Of a stretch of 64,000 nucleotides of DNA, positions 7,625 through 14,727 are shown piece after piece. The translations under genes were made by a program, and so were the position numbers. The stretch lies in the NCBI GenBank assembly GCA_963717705.1, contig CAVQWT010000005.1:62001-126000 (forward strand), in the 5' to 3' direction. The notes below the pieces were generated by a model. That model worked only from the letters and a program-made list of their open reading frames with translations, was not told where the DNA came from and did not search any database. How positions within the stretch are numbered: the first letter of the stretch is position 1; each line of letters opens with the position of its first letter. This DNA is from CAVQWT01 sp963717705 (GTDB lineage: Bacteria > Pseudomonadota > Gammaproteobacteria > Burkholderiales > Casimicrobiaceae).

Positions 7625-8119
7625 TCAGCGGACGAACCGGTCGACGAACGACGCGCCCAGCCCGACGGCGGCGTAGTGGCGGCGGCACATCTCGATCTTG
7701 GTCCAGACGTCCTCGTAGCCGGTGGTGTTGCCGGCCTCGTCGACGTAGATCATCGCGCCGCTGATGTTGAAGAAGGTGATCATCTCGGCGCAGTCCTCGG
7801 GCACCGTCAGCGTGTGGACCTCGCCCGGCGGCTCGTAGACGAAGCTGCCCTCCTCGGCGATCCAGTCGTGCTCGAGGTAGCGCCAGCGGCCCTTGATCAC
7901 GTAGCCGACGACGAGCATCGGGTGCCGGTGGCGCGACAGCACGCCCGACTTGCGCACCCGCAGCAGGTTGCACCAGCCCCCGCTGACGGTGTTGAGCAGC
8001 AGCGGCCGGAACCAGACGTCCGGCGCCTGCGGCACCCACACGCGCTCGTCGTCGGGCAGCGCGGCGACGGCGATCTCGGGCTGGATGCCCGGCGGTCCGG
8101 CAAGTGCAGCGGCGTTCAT
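7625..8119 (-). CDS. Cupin protein, 2,4'-dihydroxyacetophenone dioxygenase family
   Basis: Single-domain cupin of 164 residues resembling the family of 2,4'-dihydroxyacetophenone dioxygenase. Metal-binding candidates are the His cluster SRHRHPMLVVGYVIKG and, later, PGEVHTLTVPEDC. The start MNAAALAGPPG has GGAGAC eight bases upstream. It lies 90 bases after the SDR gene on the same strand and may be the last gene of the dgo operon. The family includes many uncharacterised members, so aromatic cleavage is not assured here; a role as a sugar-acid processing cupin is possible. Confidence 0.7.
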   Translation of the reverse strand: MNAAALAGPPGIQPEIAVAALPDDERVWVPQAPDVWFRPLLLNTVSGGWCNLLRVRKSGVLSRHRHPMLVVGYVIKGRWRYLEHDWIAEEGSFVYEPPGEVHTLTVPEDCAEMITFFNISGAMIYVDEAGNTTGYEDVWTKIEMCRRHYAAVGLGASFVDRFVR

Positions 8120-8209
8120 TGGCGGTCTCCTGGGATGATCCTGCGGGCTGCGCCGCACGGGGTCGGCGCGACCGCGACGGCAACGCCCGGGTCGGCGGAC
8201 GCGGCGACG

Positions 8210-8956
8210 TCACGCGACGAGGTAGCCGCCATCGACCGGCAGCACCACCCCGGTGATGAACGCCGCTGCCGGCGAGCAGAGGAACACCGCCGCCCCGGCG
8301 ATGTCCACCGGCTCCGCCCAGCGGCGAAGCGGCGTGCGCGCGAGGATCGCGGCGCTGCGCTGCGCATCGTCCTGCAGCGCGCGCGTGAGCGGCGTGCGCA
8401 CCCAGCCCGGCGCCAGTGCGTTGACGCGGATGCCCTCGCCCGCCCACGCCGCCGCCAGCGACTTGGTCAGCTGGACGATGCCCCCCTTGCTCGCGCTGTA
8501 CGCCGGAACGCGCGGGCCGCCGTGGAACGACAGCACCGAGGCAATGTTGACGATCGCGCCGCCGCGCTGCGCCAGCTTGGGCTTCGCCGCCGCGCAGCAG
8601 CGCATGGTGCCGGTGAGGTTGATCGCCAGCACCTCGGCGAACACCGCCGGGTCGAATTCCTCGTCGCGGCGGATGACCCCGGCGCAGTTGACCAGCAGGT
8701 CGAGGCGCGGCAGGTCGCCGATCAGCCGGCGGATCGCCGCGTCGTCGCGGACGTCGAGCGCCACCGCATCGCGGCAGCGGAATCCCTGCGCCTGCTTCGC
8801 GGCGTCGACTTCGGCCGCGGTGGCCCCGGTCACGGTGACCACCGCGCCGCAGCCGGCCAGCGCATCGGCGATCCCGGCGCCGATGCCGCTCGACCCGCCC
8901 ACCACCAGCGCCACCTTGCCGGCGAAGACATCCGGGCCGAACGTGGACTCGATCAT
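8210..8956 (-). CDS. Short-chain dehydrogenase/reductase (sugar-acid type)
   Basis: Classical SDR of 248 residues. The cofactor motif GGSSGIGAGIADALAG, the NCAG structural motif (VNCAGVI) and the catalytic S-Y-K set (NIASVLSFHGGPRVPAYSASKGG) are all present. The C-terminal PVDGGYLVA is typical. The start ATG overlaps the kdgK stop (ATGA), so it belongs to the dgo operon. A likely role is oxidation or reduction of an aldonate or 2-keto-3-deoxy acid feeding KdgK/DgoK; the exact substrate cannot be read from the sequence. Confidence 0.85.
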   Translation of the reverse strand: MIESTFGPDVFAGKVALVVGGSSGIGAGIADALAGCGAVVTVTGATAAEVDAAKQAQGFRCRDAVALDVRDDAAIRRLIGDLPRLDLLVNCAGVIRRDEEFDPAVFAEVLAINLTGTMRCCAAAKPKLAQRGGAIVNIASVLSFHGGPRVPAYSASKGGIVQLTKSLAAAWAGEGIRVNALAPGWVRTPLTRALQDDAQRSAAILARTPLRRWAEPVDIAGAAVFLCSPAAAFITGVVLPVDGGYLVA

Positions 8957-9909
8957 GCGCCGGCCCCGGCCGAGGTCCGGGTTGCGAGCAGCGCGCGCAC
9001 GTCGCGGTCGCGCGGCAGCGGCGCGACCGCGCCGAAGCCGGTTGTCGCCAGCGCCGCCGCAGCGTTGGCGAAGTCCGCCGCGGCGAACGGGTCGTCGCCG
9101 GCGACGACGCGCGCCACGAACGCACCGTCGAAGCAGTCGCCGGCACCGGTGGCGTCGACGCTGGCGACGCGATGCGCGGCGATGTCGAGCCGCCGTCCCC
9201 CGGCGGATACGCGCACGCCGTCGGCGCCGCATTTGAGCGCGACCACCGGCGCGCCCTGCGCGTGGCACCATTCGATGATCGCGTCGGGCGCGTCGACTCC
9301 GGACAGCGTCCGTGCCTCGTCGAGGCTGGGAAGGAACCAGTCGCAGTGCGCCATCGTCGCGACGATGACGGCGCGGGCGCGAGGCAGCGGCCACAGCTTG
9401 AGCCGCAGGTTGGGATCGTACGAGACGCGTCCGCCGGCAGCGCGCACGGCGTCGATCGCGGCGAAGACCGCGTCGCAGGCCGTCGCGGAAATCGCCTGGC
9501 TGATCGCCGACACGTGCAGCACCTTGGCCCGCCGCAGCACCGCGAGCGGCAGCGTCGCCGGCGTCATCCGCGCCGCCGCGGAGCCCGCCCGCAGGTACGA
9601 GAACTCGTGGCCGTGCGCGCCGTGGGTGACGAAATAGACGCCGGTCGGCGCCGCGTCGTCGACCGCGACCCCCGTGGTGTCGACGCCTTCGGCACGCCAC
9701 AGCTCGGAGAGCATCCGGCCGAAGGCATCGCCGCCGATGCGCGTCGCGTAGCCTGCGGCGGCGCCGAGCCGAGCCGCGGCGATCGCCATGTTCGAGGTGT
9801 CGCCGCCGAAGCCGCGCAGATACTCGGCCGGCGCGTTCGCGTGCACCTGGTTGAACTCGATCATCGCCTCGCCGAGGGCGAGGATGTCGAGCGGGCTTGG
9901 CTCGCTCAT
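8953..9909 (-). CDS. kdgK: 2-keto-3-deoxygluconate kinase, PfkB family
   Basis: Phosphorylates 2-keto-3-deoxygluconate at C6 using ATP, 318 residues. PfkB features: LALGEAMIEFNQ at the N-terminus, GGDTSNMAIAAARLGA as signature 1, and VDATGAGDCFDGAFVA as signature 2 with the catalytic Asp in GAGD. Its ATG overlaps the dgoA stop (ATGA) and its stop overlaps the SDR start (ATGA). Together with DgoK, the operon has a kinase for each epimer (gluco and galacto). Confidence 0.88.
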   Translation of the reverse strand: MSEPSPLDILALGEAMIEFNQVHANAPAEYLRGFGGDTSNMAIAAARLGAAAGYATRIGGDAFGRMLSELWRAEGVDTTGVAVDDAAPTGVYFVTHGAHGHEFSYLRAGSAAARMTPATLPLAVLRRAKVLHVSAISQAISATACDAVFAAIDAVRAAGGRVSYDPNLRLKLWPLPRARAVIVATMAHCDWFLPSLDEARTLSGVDAPDAIIEWCHAQGAPVVALKCGADGVRVSAGGRRLDIAAHRVASVDATGAGDCFDGAFVARVVAGDDPFAAADFANAAAALATTGFGAVAPLPRDRDVRALLATRTSAGAGA

Positions 9910-10541
9910 GGCCGCGGGGGCAGCGCACGCGCCGCCGCTGCGAACGCGGCGGCCGCCGCGCGCACGTCGACCGGCGTGGCTCCCGGCCGGTAGAGGTTCG
10001 ACCCGGTGCCGAACCCTGCGGCACCCGCCGCCCAGTACGCGGCCATCGACTCCGGCCGGATGCCGCCGACGGCGAACACCGGAACCTGCTTCGGCAGCAC
10101 CGCGCGCCACGCCTTCAGCGCCGCCGGCGGCAGCGCCTCCGCGGGAAACATCTTGAGGCCGTCCGCGCCGGCCGCGATCGCCGCGAACGCCTCGGTCGGC
10201 GTCGCCACGCCCGGCGCGCAGACGAGCCCTGCGGCCTTCGCCGCGCGCACCACGGCCCTGTCCGCATGGGGCATCACGACGAGCCGGCCGCCGGCGTCCC
10301 GTACGCGCGCGACGTCGGCGACTTCGATGACGGTCCCCGCCCCGACCAGGCAGTCGTCGCCATGCCGCTGCGCCAGCAGCGCGATCGACGCGAACGCGCG
10401 CGGCGAGTTGAGCGGCACCTCGAGCACGCGGAATCCCGCGTCGTACAGCGTGCCGGCGACGTCCGGAATCTCCTCCGGCGTGATGCCGCGAAGCACCGCG
10501 ATCAGCGGCAGCGGCGCGAGGTACGGCGCGAAGGCACTCAT
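9906..10541 (-). CDS. dgoA: 2-dehydro-3-deoxy-6-phosphogalactonate aldolase
   Basis: Cleaves KDPGal to pyruvate and glyceraldehyde-3-phosphate in galactonate breakdown, 211 residues. Motifs match E. coli DgoA: LPLIAVLRGITPEE, LEVPLNSPRAF, LVGAGTVIEVADV, a Schiff-base lysine in ADGLKMFPAEAL, and VFAVGGIRPESM. The start codon has only a distant AGGGA and no well-placed Shine-Dalgarno, but it overlaps the stop of the repeat-encoded frame (ATGA), so its translation probably depends on ribosomes that have crossed the repeat. The stop overlaps kdgK. Confidence 0.92.
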   Translation of the reverse strand: MSAFAPYLAPLPLIAVLRGITPEEIPDVAGTLYDAGFRVLEVPLNSPRAFASIALLAQRHGDDCLVGAGTVIEVADVARVRDAGGRLVVMPHADRAVVRAAKAAGLVCAPGVATPTEAFAAIAAGADGLKMFPAEALPPAALKAWRAVLPKQVPVFAVGGIRPESMAAYWAAGAAGFGTGSNLYRPGATPVDVRAAAAAFAAAARALPPRP

Positions 10542-10873
10542 CCGGCGATCATCCCTGATTCGCGGGCGCTCGGTCGACTGCCTTCGTGCTGCGCACTCCG
10601 GTATTCGCCCTTGGGGCGGCCCGGCGGGCTCATGGGGCTACCTTCGTGCTGCGCACTCCGGTATTCGCCCTTGGGGCGGCCCGGCGGGCTCATGGGGCTA
10701 CCTTCGTGCTGCGCACTCCGGTATTCGCCCTTGGGGCGGCCCGGCGGGCTCATGGGGCTACCTTCGTGCTGCGCACTCCGGTATTCGCCCTTGGGGCGGC
10801 CCGGCGGGCTCATGGGGCTACCTTCGTGCTGCGCACTCCGGTATTCGCCCTTGGGGCGGCCCGGCGGGCTCAT
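10538..10873 (-). CDS. Repeat-encoded 111-residue frame coupled to dgoK and dgoA
   Basis: An open frame made of four exact copies of MSPPGRPKGEYRSAQHEGSP, a fifth copy lacking its final Pro, and the tail RPSARESGMIAG. Its ATG (10873-10871) overlaps the dgoK TGA, and its TGA (10540-10538) overlaps the dgoA ATG, both as ATGA. Each copy has its own ATG with GAAGG seven to eight bases upstream. The peptide is hydrophilic, Pro/Gly-rich and basic, with no membrane segment or recognisable fold; I assign no function. Either the frame is translated as a linker cistron that keeps dgoA coupled, or it is an incidental reading of a DNA repeat that happens to preserve frame. Confidence 0.5.
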   Translation of the reverse strand: MSPPGRPKGEYRSAQHEGSPMSPPGRPKGEYRSAQHEGSPMSPPGRPKGEYRSAQHEGSPMSPPGRPKGEYRSAQHEGSPMSPPGRPKGEYRSAQHEGSRPSARESGMIAG

Positions 10874-10874
10874 G
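10581..10874. repeat. Perfect 60-bp tandem repeat, 4.9 copies
   Basis: Units begin at 10581, 10641, 10701, 10761 and 10821, and the last is cut after 54 bases. All copies are identical base for base. Each contains three small hairpins on the plus strand: GTGC-TGC-GCAC, CGCCC-TTG-GGGCG and GCCC-GGC-GGGC. The period is a multiple of three and the unit has no stop in the frame between dgoK and dgoA, so copy-number change keeps the operon frame. There are no variable spacers, so it is not CRISPR. The upper edge overlaps the dgoK stop. I find no other copy in this window. Confidence 0.97.
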
Positions 10875-11790
10875 CGAGGTTCACCCGGCCCGCGTGCAGC
10901 GCGACCTGCCACAGTCCGCGCGGCGCGGCGTCGGCCGGCCCGAGCGTGGCGTCGATGCCCGCCGTCGCGAGCGCCGAGACATACCGCGCGGCGAGCGCGT
11001 CGGTGCCGATCACGCAGACGGTCGACGCATCGTGGCCGGCGCGAAACGCCCAGCTGCGCGCGGTGCGGATTTCGCGCCCGATCAGCAGGCCCGAGAGCCA
11101 GTCCGCGACGCCGGCGGGGGCGAGCTCGCCGACGAGGCAGAGCGTGCGCGCGCCGAACAGGTCGTGCGTCAATCCACCCGCGCCGACGCCCCGCGCGACG
11201 CCCCGCGCGAACGCGTCCGGGTCCTGCCCGGCGGTCCCGCGCTCGGCCAGCCGCCCGAGGATGCTGTGCTCGAGCAGCACCGAGTAGAGCTCGCCGGTCA
11301 TGTAGGTCTGGAAGTCGACAAGGTGTCCGTGCTCGACGCGGGTCCACTTGCTGTGGGTTCCGGGGAGCACCGCGAGGACCGACGCGGCGTCGCGGTCGAT
11401 CGCGCCGACGACCTGCGTTTCCTCGCCCCGCATCACGTCCGGCATGCCGGCCGGGTCGCGGCTGATGACGCCGGGGACGATGGCAAGTTCCCCGCCGCCG
11501 GTGACGACGATGCCCGCGGCCAGCGCGTCGACGGTCGCCGGGCAGCCGACGTACGGCGCCTCACGCCAGCCCTGGCGGCTGCCGATCATCCCGCAGGCGA
11601 GCCGCGGCGCCGGGTCGTCGCGCCAGGGACCCAACAGTTCCGCCAGCGCCTCGGCAAAGCCCCGGTCGGCGAGCTTCTGGATCCCGAGGTTCGTGCCGCG
11701 CGCGTCCAGCACCCCGCCGTCCGGCCCGATCCGGTACGCCCGCGCGGCGGACGTACCCCAGTCGATGCCGATGAGCGCGCTGGCGGACAT
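10870..11790 (-). CDS. dgoK: 2-dehydro-3-deoxygalactonokinase
   Basis: Phosphorylates 2-keto-3-deoxygalactonate in the De Ley-Doudoroff galactonate route, 306 residues. An ASKHA-type start LIGIDWGTSAARAYRI is followed by the DgoK motifs CGMIGSRQGWREAPYV, LPGTHSKWTRVEHGHLVDFQTYMTGEL (split here: LPGTHSKW, then FQTYMTGEL) and VGELAPAG. It is the first gene of the dgo operon, behind a strong promoter and operator. The stop TGA overlaps the first ATG of the repeat frame, where dgoA would normally be coupled directly. Confidence 0.92.
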   Translation of the reverse strand: MSASALIGIDWGTSAARAYRIGPDGGVLDARGTNLGIQKLADRGFAEALAELLGPWRDDPAPRLACGMIGSRQGWREAPYVGCPATVDALAAGIVVTGGGELAIVPGVISRDPAGMPDVMRGEETQVVGAIDRDAASVLAVLPGTHSKWTRVEHGHLVDFQTYMTGELYSVLLEHSILGRLAERGTAGQDPDAFARGVARGVGAGGLTHDLFGARTLCLVGELAPAGVADWLSGLLIGREIRTARSWAFRAGHDASTVCVIGTDALAARYVSALATAGIDATLGPADAAPRGLWQVALHAGRVNLA

Positions 11791-11843
11791 GAGTTGACTC
11801 GAGGCGGGACGCGACGTCGAAGCCGTCGCGCCACGGTGGGTCG

Positions 11844-11889
11844 ATACTAGGCAGTCAGCGACAACCGGTCAAGTGGCCTGACCAGTTGT
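11844..11889 (-). promoter_or_regulatory. dgo operon promoter with operator over the -35
   Basis: On the minus strand, -35 TTGACC (11872-11867), a spacer of exactly 17 bases and -10 TAGTAT (11849-11844). The start would be near 11837, with a 47-base leader to dgoK. The imperfect inverted repeat ACAACCGGTCA (11861-11871) / TGACCAGTTGT (11879-11889) covers the -35 and matches in 10 of 11 positions. TGGTCA/TGACCA half-sites of this kind are typical of GntR/FadR-type repressors; DgoR of E. coli belongs to that family. The element overlaps the end of moaE. Confidence 0.65.
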
Positions 11890-12360
11890 CCGGGTCGGCG
11901 CGCTTGCCTCGGGCCCCCAGCGGGCGGCGGCCTCGTCGTCGCTGGTGCGGGCGTCGACCCAGCGCTCGCCGTCCGGCGTGCGCTCCTTCTTCCAGAACGG
12001 CGCTTCCGTCTTCAGGTAATCCATGATGAAGCGACACGCGTCGAAGGCCTCGCCGCGGTGCGCGCCGGTCACTGCGACCAGGACGATCTGGTCGGTGGGA
12101 GCGAGTTCGCCGACGCGGTGGACGACGACCGCGTCGAAGATGTCGAAGCGGGCCTTCGCGCGGCCGACGATCGCCGCGAGTGCGCGCTCGGTCATGCCGG
12201 GATAGTGTTCCAGCGTCAGCGTCTGGACCGCGGCGGCGTCGTTGACGTCGCGGACGGTGCCGACGAACGTTGCCACCGCGCCGACACGGGGATCGCCGGA
12301 GCGCAGCGCGGCGATTTCCGCGGCGACGTCGAAGTCGGCCTGCTGCACGCGAACCGTCAT
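11869..12360 (-). CDS. moaE: Molybdopterin synthase large subunit
   Basis: Transfers sulfur from MoaD thiocarboxylate to precursor Z to make molybdopterin, 163 residues. Motifs: VGAVATFVGTVRD, LTLEHYPGMTE, VVVHRVGEL, VAVTGAHRGEAFDACRFIMDYLK and the active-site region FWKKERTPDGERWV. The start MTVRVQQADF at 12360 lies 13 bases after moaD. The last residues overlap the dgo promoter. Confidence 0.93.
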   Translation of the reverse strand: MTVRVQQADFDVAAEIAALRSGDPRVGAVATFVGTVRDVNDAAAVQTLTLEHYPGMTERALAAIVGRAKARFDIFDAVVVHRVGELAPTDQIVLVAVTGAHRGEAFDACRFIMDYLKTEAPFWKKERTPDGERWVDARTSDDEAAARWGPEASAPTRTTGQAT

Positions 12361-12373
12361 CGGCGCGCCTCCG

Positions 12374-12634
12374 TCAGCCGCCGGTGACCGGCGGAAACAG
12401 CGCGACCTCGTCGCCCGCATGCAGCGGTGTCGCGGGCGCGGCGAGGTCGTGATTGACGGCGACGCGGACGGCGCGGCCGGCGGCGAGTTCGCGACCGAAG
12501 GCGCCCCCCCGCGCCGCCAACCAGGAACGCAGCGCGCCGGCGGTCGTCACGTCCGGCGGCAGCTCGACCTGTTCGCCCGGCGTGCCGAAGGCCTCGCGCA
12601 GGCGCGCGAGGTAGACGATCGTAACGGTGGTCAT
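12374..12634 (-). CDS. moaD: Molybdopterin synthase small subunit (ubiquitin-like)
   Basis: Sulfur carrier whose C-terminal Gly is adenylated and thiocarboxylated. The sequence MTTVTIVYLARLREAFG and the tail EVALFPPVTGG with terminal Gly-Gly identify it. It has 86 residues from this start; an upstream in-frame ATG at 12652 would add MRDDHP. Neither start has a clear ribosome site. It is paired with MoaE immediately downstream. Confidence 0.9.
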   Translation of the reverse strand: MTTVTIVYLARLREAFGTPGEQVELPPDVTTAGALRSWLAARGGAFGRELAAGRAVRVAVNHDLAAPATPLHAGDEVALFPPVTGG

Positions 12635-12752
12635 CGGGTGGTCGTCGCGCATGGTACCGAGCCTGGCCGGGGGACGGTGCTCCGGCGGCGAGTCGCAGAC
12701 CGCGCCCCGGGCAGCGCCATTCTAGCGCGGCCCGCCAGGGGCGGTCCCCCGG

Positions 12753-13487
12753 TCAGAAGCGCAGCTGGACGCCCAGCGTGACCTGGTCGGTCTCGGGCAG
12801 GCCGCCGGTGAACTCGGTGCTGAAGCGGCCGAAGCGGCCGTACTCGAGGCGCAGCCCGAGTGCCGAGTTCATGTCGTAGCGCATGCCGACGCCGTAGTTC
12901 ATGCCGTCGCGCGTGCGGCGACCGTCGGCGGCCGCCAGCGGCCCATAGAGGACCGTGGTTTCGGACTGCGCATAGCCCATCCGGCCGTACAGCGCGAAGC
13001 TGCGGTAGAACGACCAGCTGGTGAAGACGTCGACGTTCCAGGCCCGGCTGGTCGTCTCGCCGAGGGGGCCTGCATCGGAGGCAAGCTGCAGGCCGACGCC
13101 GCGGCCGACCGGCAGCGAGCGATCCGGCTTCAGCGCGTACTGGTCGCGCGACGAGAATGCCGCCTCGACCGCAAGGTCGTTCCGCCAGCGGTAGCCCCCC
13201 CAGAACAGCGACCGCGTCGCGTCATCCCCGGCGGGTGCGGTGTAGCGGCTCCATGCGGCCGACGGCACCGGCCCGAGCGACAGGGCACCAGCGTCGGTGC
13301 CGTGGTCGCGGCGCGCGATGCCACCATAGAAGCCCGAAAGGTCCGGTTCGGCGCCCGGCGTCGCGCCGGCCACCGGGCCGATGCCGAGTCCCGACGTCGC
13401 GAGGCGCAGCAGGCCCTGCGCCGACGTTGCGACCGGAATCGCAAGCAGAATCGAGAAAAGCGCCGCAGATATATGATTTATGGACAT
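12753..13487 (-). CDS. Outer-membrane beta-barrel protein, unassigned
   Basis: Exported protein of 244 residues. The signal peptide MSINHISAALFSILLAIPVATSAQ is followed by alternating amphipathic strands (FWGGYRWRNDLAVEAAFSS, AWNVDVFTSWSFYRSFALYGRMGYA, NYGVGMRYDMNSALGLRLEYGRFG). The C-terminal strand VTLGVQLRF ends in Phe, as the BAM machinery recognises. The topology suits an 8-stranded OmpA/OmpX-like or OmpW-like barrel; no OmpA peptidoglycan domain is present. The first codons (ATA AAT CAT ATA TCT) are A/T-rich, unlike the rest of the window. It has its own promoter. Confidence 0.75.
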   Translation of the reverse strand: MSINHISAALFSILLAIPVATSAQGLLRLATSGLGIGPVAGATPGAEPDLSGFYGGIARRDHGTDAGALSLGPVPSAAWSRYTAPAGDDATRSLFWGGYRWRNDLAVEAAFSSRDQYALKPDRSLPVGRGVGLQLASDAGPLGETTSRAWNVDVFTSWSFYRSFALYGRMGYAQSETTVLYGPLAAADGRRTRDGMNYGVGMRYDMNSALGLRLEYGRFGRFSTEFTGGLPETDQVTLGVQLRF

Positions 13488-13560
13488 ATTCGTTCGTCGC
13501 TCGTCGAGGCACCGATGGCGATCCCTGCTGCTGTTGACCGCTTCCGACACCCTCAAGTTC

Positions 13561-13589
13561 ACGCTACGCCCGGCCCGGGGCGAAGTCAA
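13561..13589 (-). promoter_or_regulatory. Predicted promoter of the outer-membrane protein gene
   Basis: On the minus strand, -35 TTGACT (13589-13584), 17 bases, -10 TAGCGT (13566-13561). The -35 overlaps the mobB stop codon. The spacer holds a CGCCC/GGGCG stem. The leader would be about 67 bases. Confidence 0.5.
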
Positions 13590-14125
13590 CGGGGAGCGGG
13601 CCAAACGGTCGCGTGCGCGACGACGAACGTTGCGATGGCGTCGGGGTCGTCGAGCGGCAGCACCGGCAGCCGTGCGATCGACTCCGCCGGCAGCGCGTGG
13701 CCATGGTCGGTGGCGATGCCGACGATGTGGGGATCGCGCGGGTGCAGCGGCGGCTTGCCGAGCTCCGCCCGGTAGATCTCGAGCTTCGGCAGCGGATACG
13801 CCTTGTACCCTTCGACCAGCGCCAGGTCGCAGGCCGACAGCCGCGCCAGCGCCTCCGGCAGGCCGAGTTCGGGCGCGCCGCGCAACTCGTGCATCAGCGC
13901 CCACCGCGTCCCCGACGTGATGAGCACCTCGCCGCATCCCGCCTGCCGGTGGCGGTAGCTGTCCTTGCCAGGCTGGTCGACGTCGAAGCGGTGATGCGCG
14001 TGCTTGACCAGCGAAACCTTGATCCCGCGCGCGACCAGCCGGGGGATCACCCGCTCGATCAGCGTCGTCTTGCCCGACCCCGACCATCCGGCGAAGCCGA
14101 AGACGCGTTCCGGTCCGCCGCTCAC
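13586..14125 (-). CDS. mobB: Molybdopterin-guanine dinucleotide biosynthesis adaptor MobB
   Basis: GTP-binding partner of MobA in converting molybdopterin to MGD, 179 residues. P-loop GWSGSGKTT is at residues 13-21, followed by HAHHRFDVDQPGKDSYRHR and LVEGYKAYPLPKLEIYR, both typical of MobB. The GTG start overlaps the stop of the upstream CopD-like gene (GTGA). MobA is not in the window. The moaDE pair lies downstream, separated by the barrel gene. Confidence 0.9.
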   Translation of the reverse strand: MSGGPERVFGFAGWSGSGKTTLIERVIPRLVARGIKVSLVKHAHHRFDVDQPGKDSYRHRQAGCGEVLITSGTRWALMHELRGAPELGLPEALARLSACDLALVEGYKAYPLPKLEIYRAELGKPPLHPRDPHIVGIATDHGHALPAESIARLPVLPLDDPDAIATFVVAHATVWPAPR

Positions 14126-14586
14126 AGGCCACGCCCAAGCGTGGCGAGCGCGACCGTCAGCGCGCCCAGCACCAGGTTGACGCTGACCCACCGGCGGACC
14201 CGGCCAAGGGCCGCCGCGCCGGCCGGCCAGTCGCCGACGGCCACGGCGGCGACCAGCCGCGGAAACGCCGCCCACCGGATCCAGGCGAAGATGACGGCCA
14301 TCGCGATACCGAGTCCGGTCATCGCGTGGACGTTGGCGCCGGCGGCGCGAAAGCCGCCCGTGACGGCGACGAGGGCGAAGCCGCTCGCGACGATCGCGAC
14401 GACGGCGACGACGACCCAGGCGAAGAAGCGGCCCAGCGCCGCGGCCATCAGTGCCAAGCGCTGCGGCGGTTCCAGCGTGGCGGCCGCCGCCGGCCGCAGG
14501 ACGAAATGGGTGAAGACCATGCCGCCGACCCAGACGATCGCCGCGGCGAGGTGGACGAACAGCAGCAGGGACGTGGAAGTGGGCAC
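14122..14586 (-). CDS. CopD-like four-helix membrane protein
   Basis: Integral membrane protein of 154 residues with about four helices. It begins TSLLLFVHLAAAIVWVGGMVFTHFVLRPA, the start typical of the CopD/PF05425-like group (HLAAAIVWVGG), with His residues that could bind heme or copper. A GTG start at 14586 is chosen because no ATG lies in frame nearby; the ribosome site is weak. Its stop is coupled to mobB (GTGA). A role in copper uptake or a heme b redox function is suggested only by family. Confidence 0.65.
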   Translation of the reverse strand: MPTSTSLLLFVHLAAAIVWVGGMVFTHFVLRPAAAATLEPPQRLALMAAALGRFFAWVVVAVVAIVASGFALVAVTGGFRAAGANVHAMTGLGIAMAVIFAWIRWAAFPRLVAAVAVGDWPAGAAALGRVRRWVSVNLVLGALTVALATLGRGL

Positions 14587-14727
14587 GGGGGATCGGGGTG
14601 ACGGAATCGCCGCAAAGGCGACCGGGCAAGACGACGCCCTGGTCGGCGCCGCGCAGGCGCATTCTACCGGTCGACAGGTCGGCGCGGGTTGGCTAGAGTC
14701 GAACTCCCGCCCCCGAACCTGCCGCCC

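Noticed and set aside
7582..7640. Fluoride riboswitch upstream of crcB
   Set aside because: The consensus -10 box lies six bases before the ATG, leaving no transcribed leader, and I see no match to the crcB RNA motif.
10581..10874. CRISPR array
   Set aside because: Units are directly abutting and identical over all 60 bases, with no variable spacers and no cas genes.
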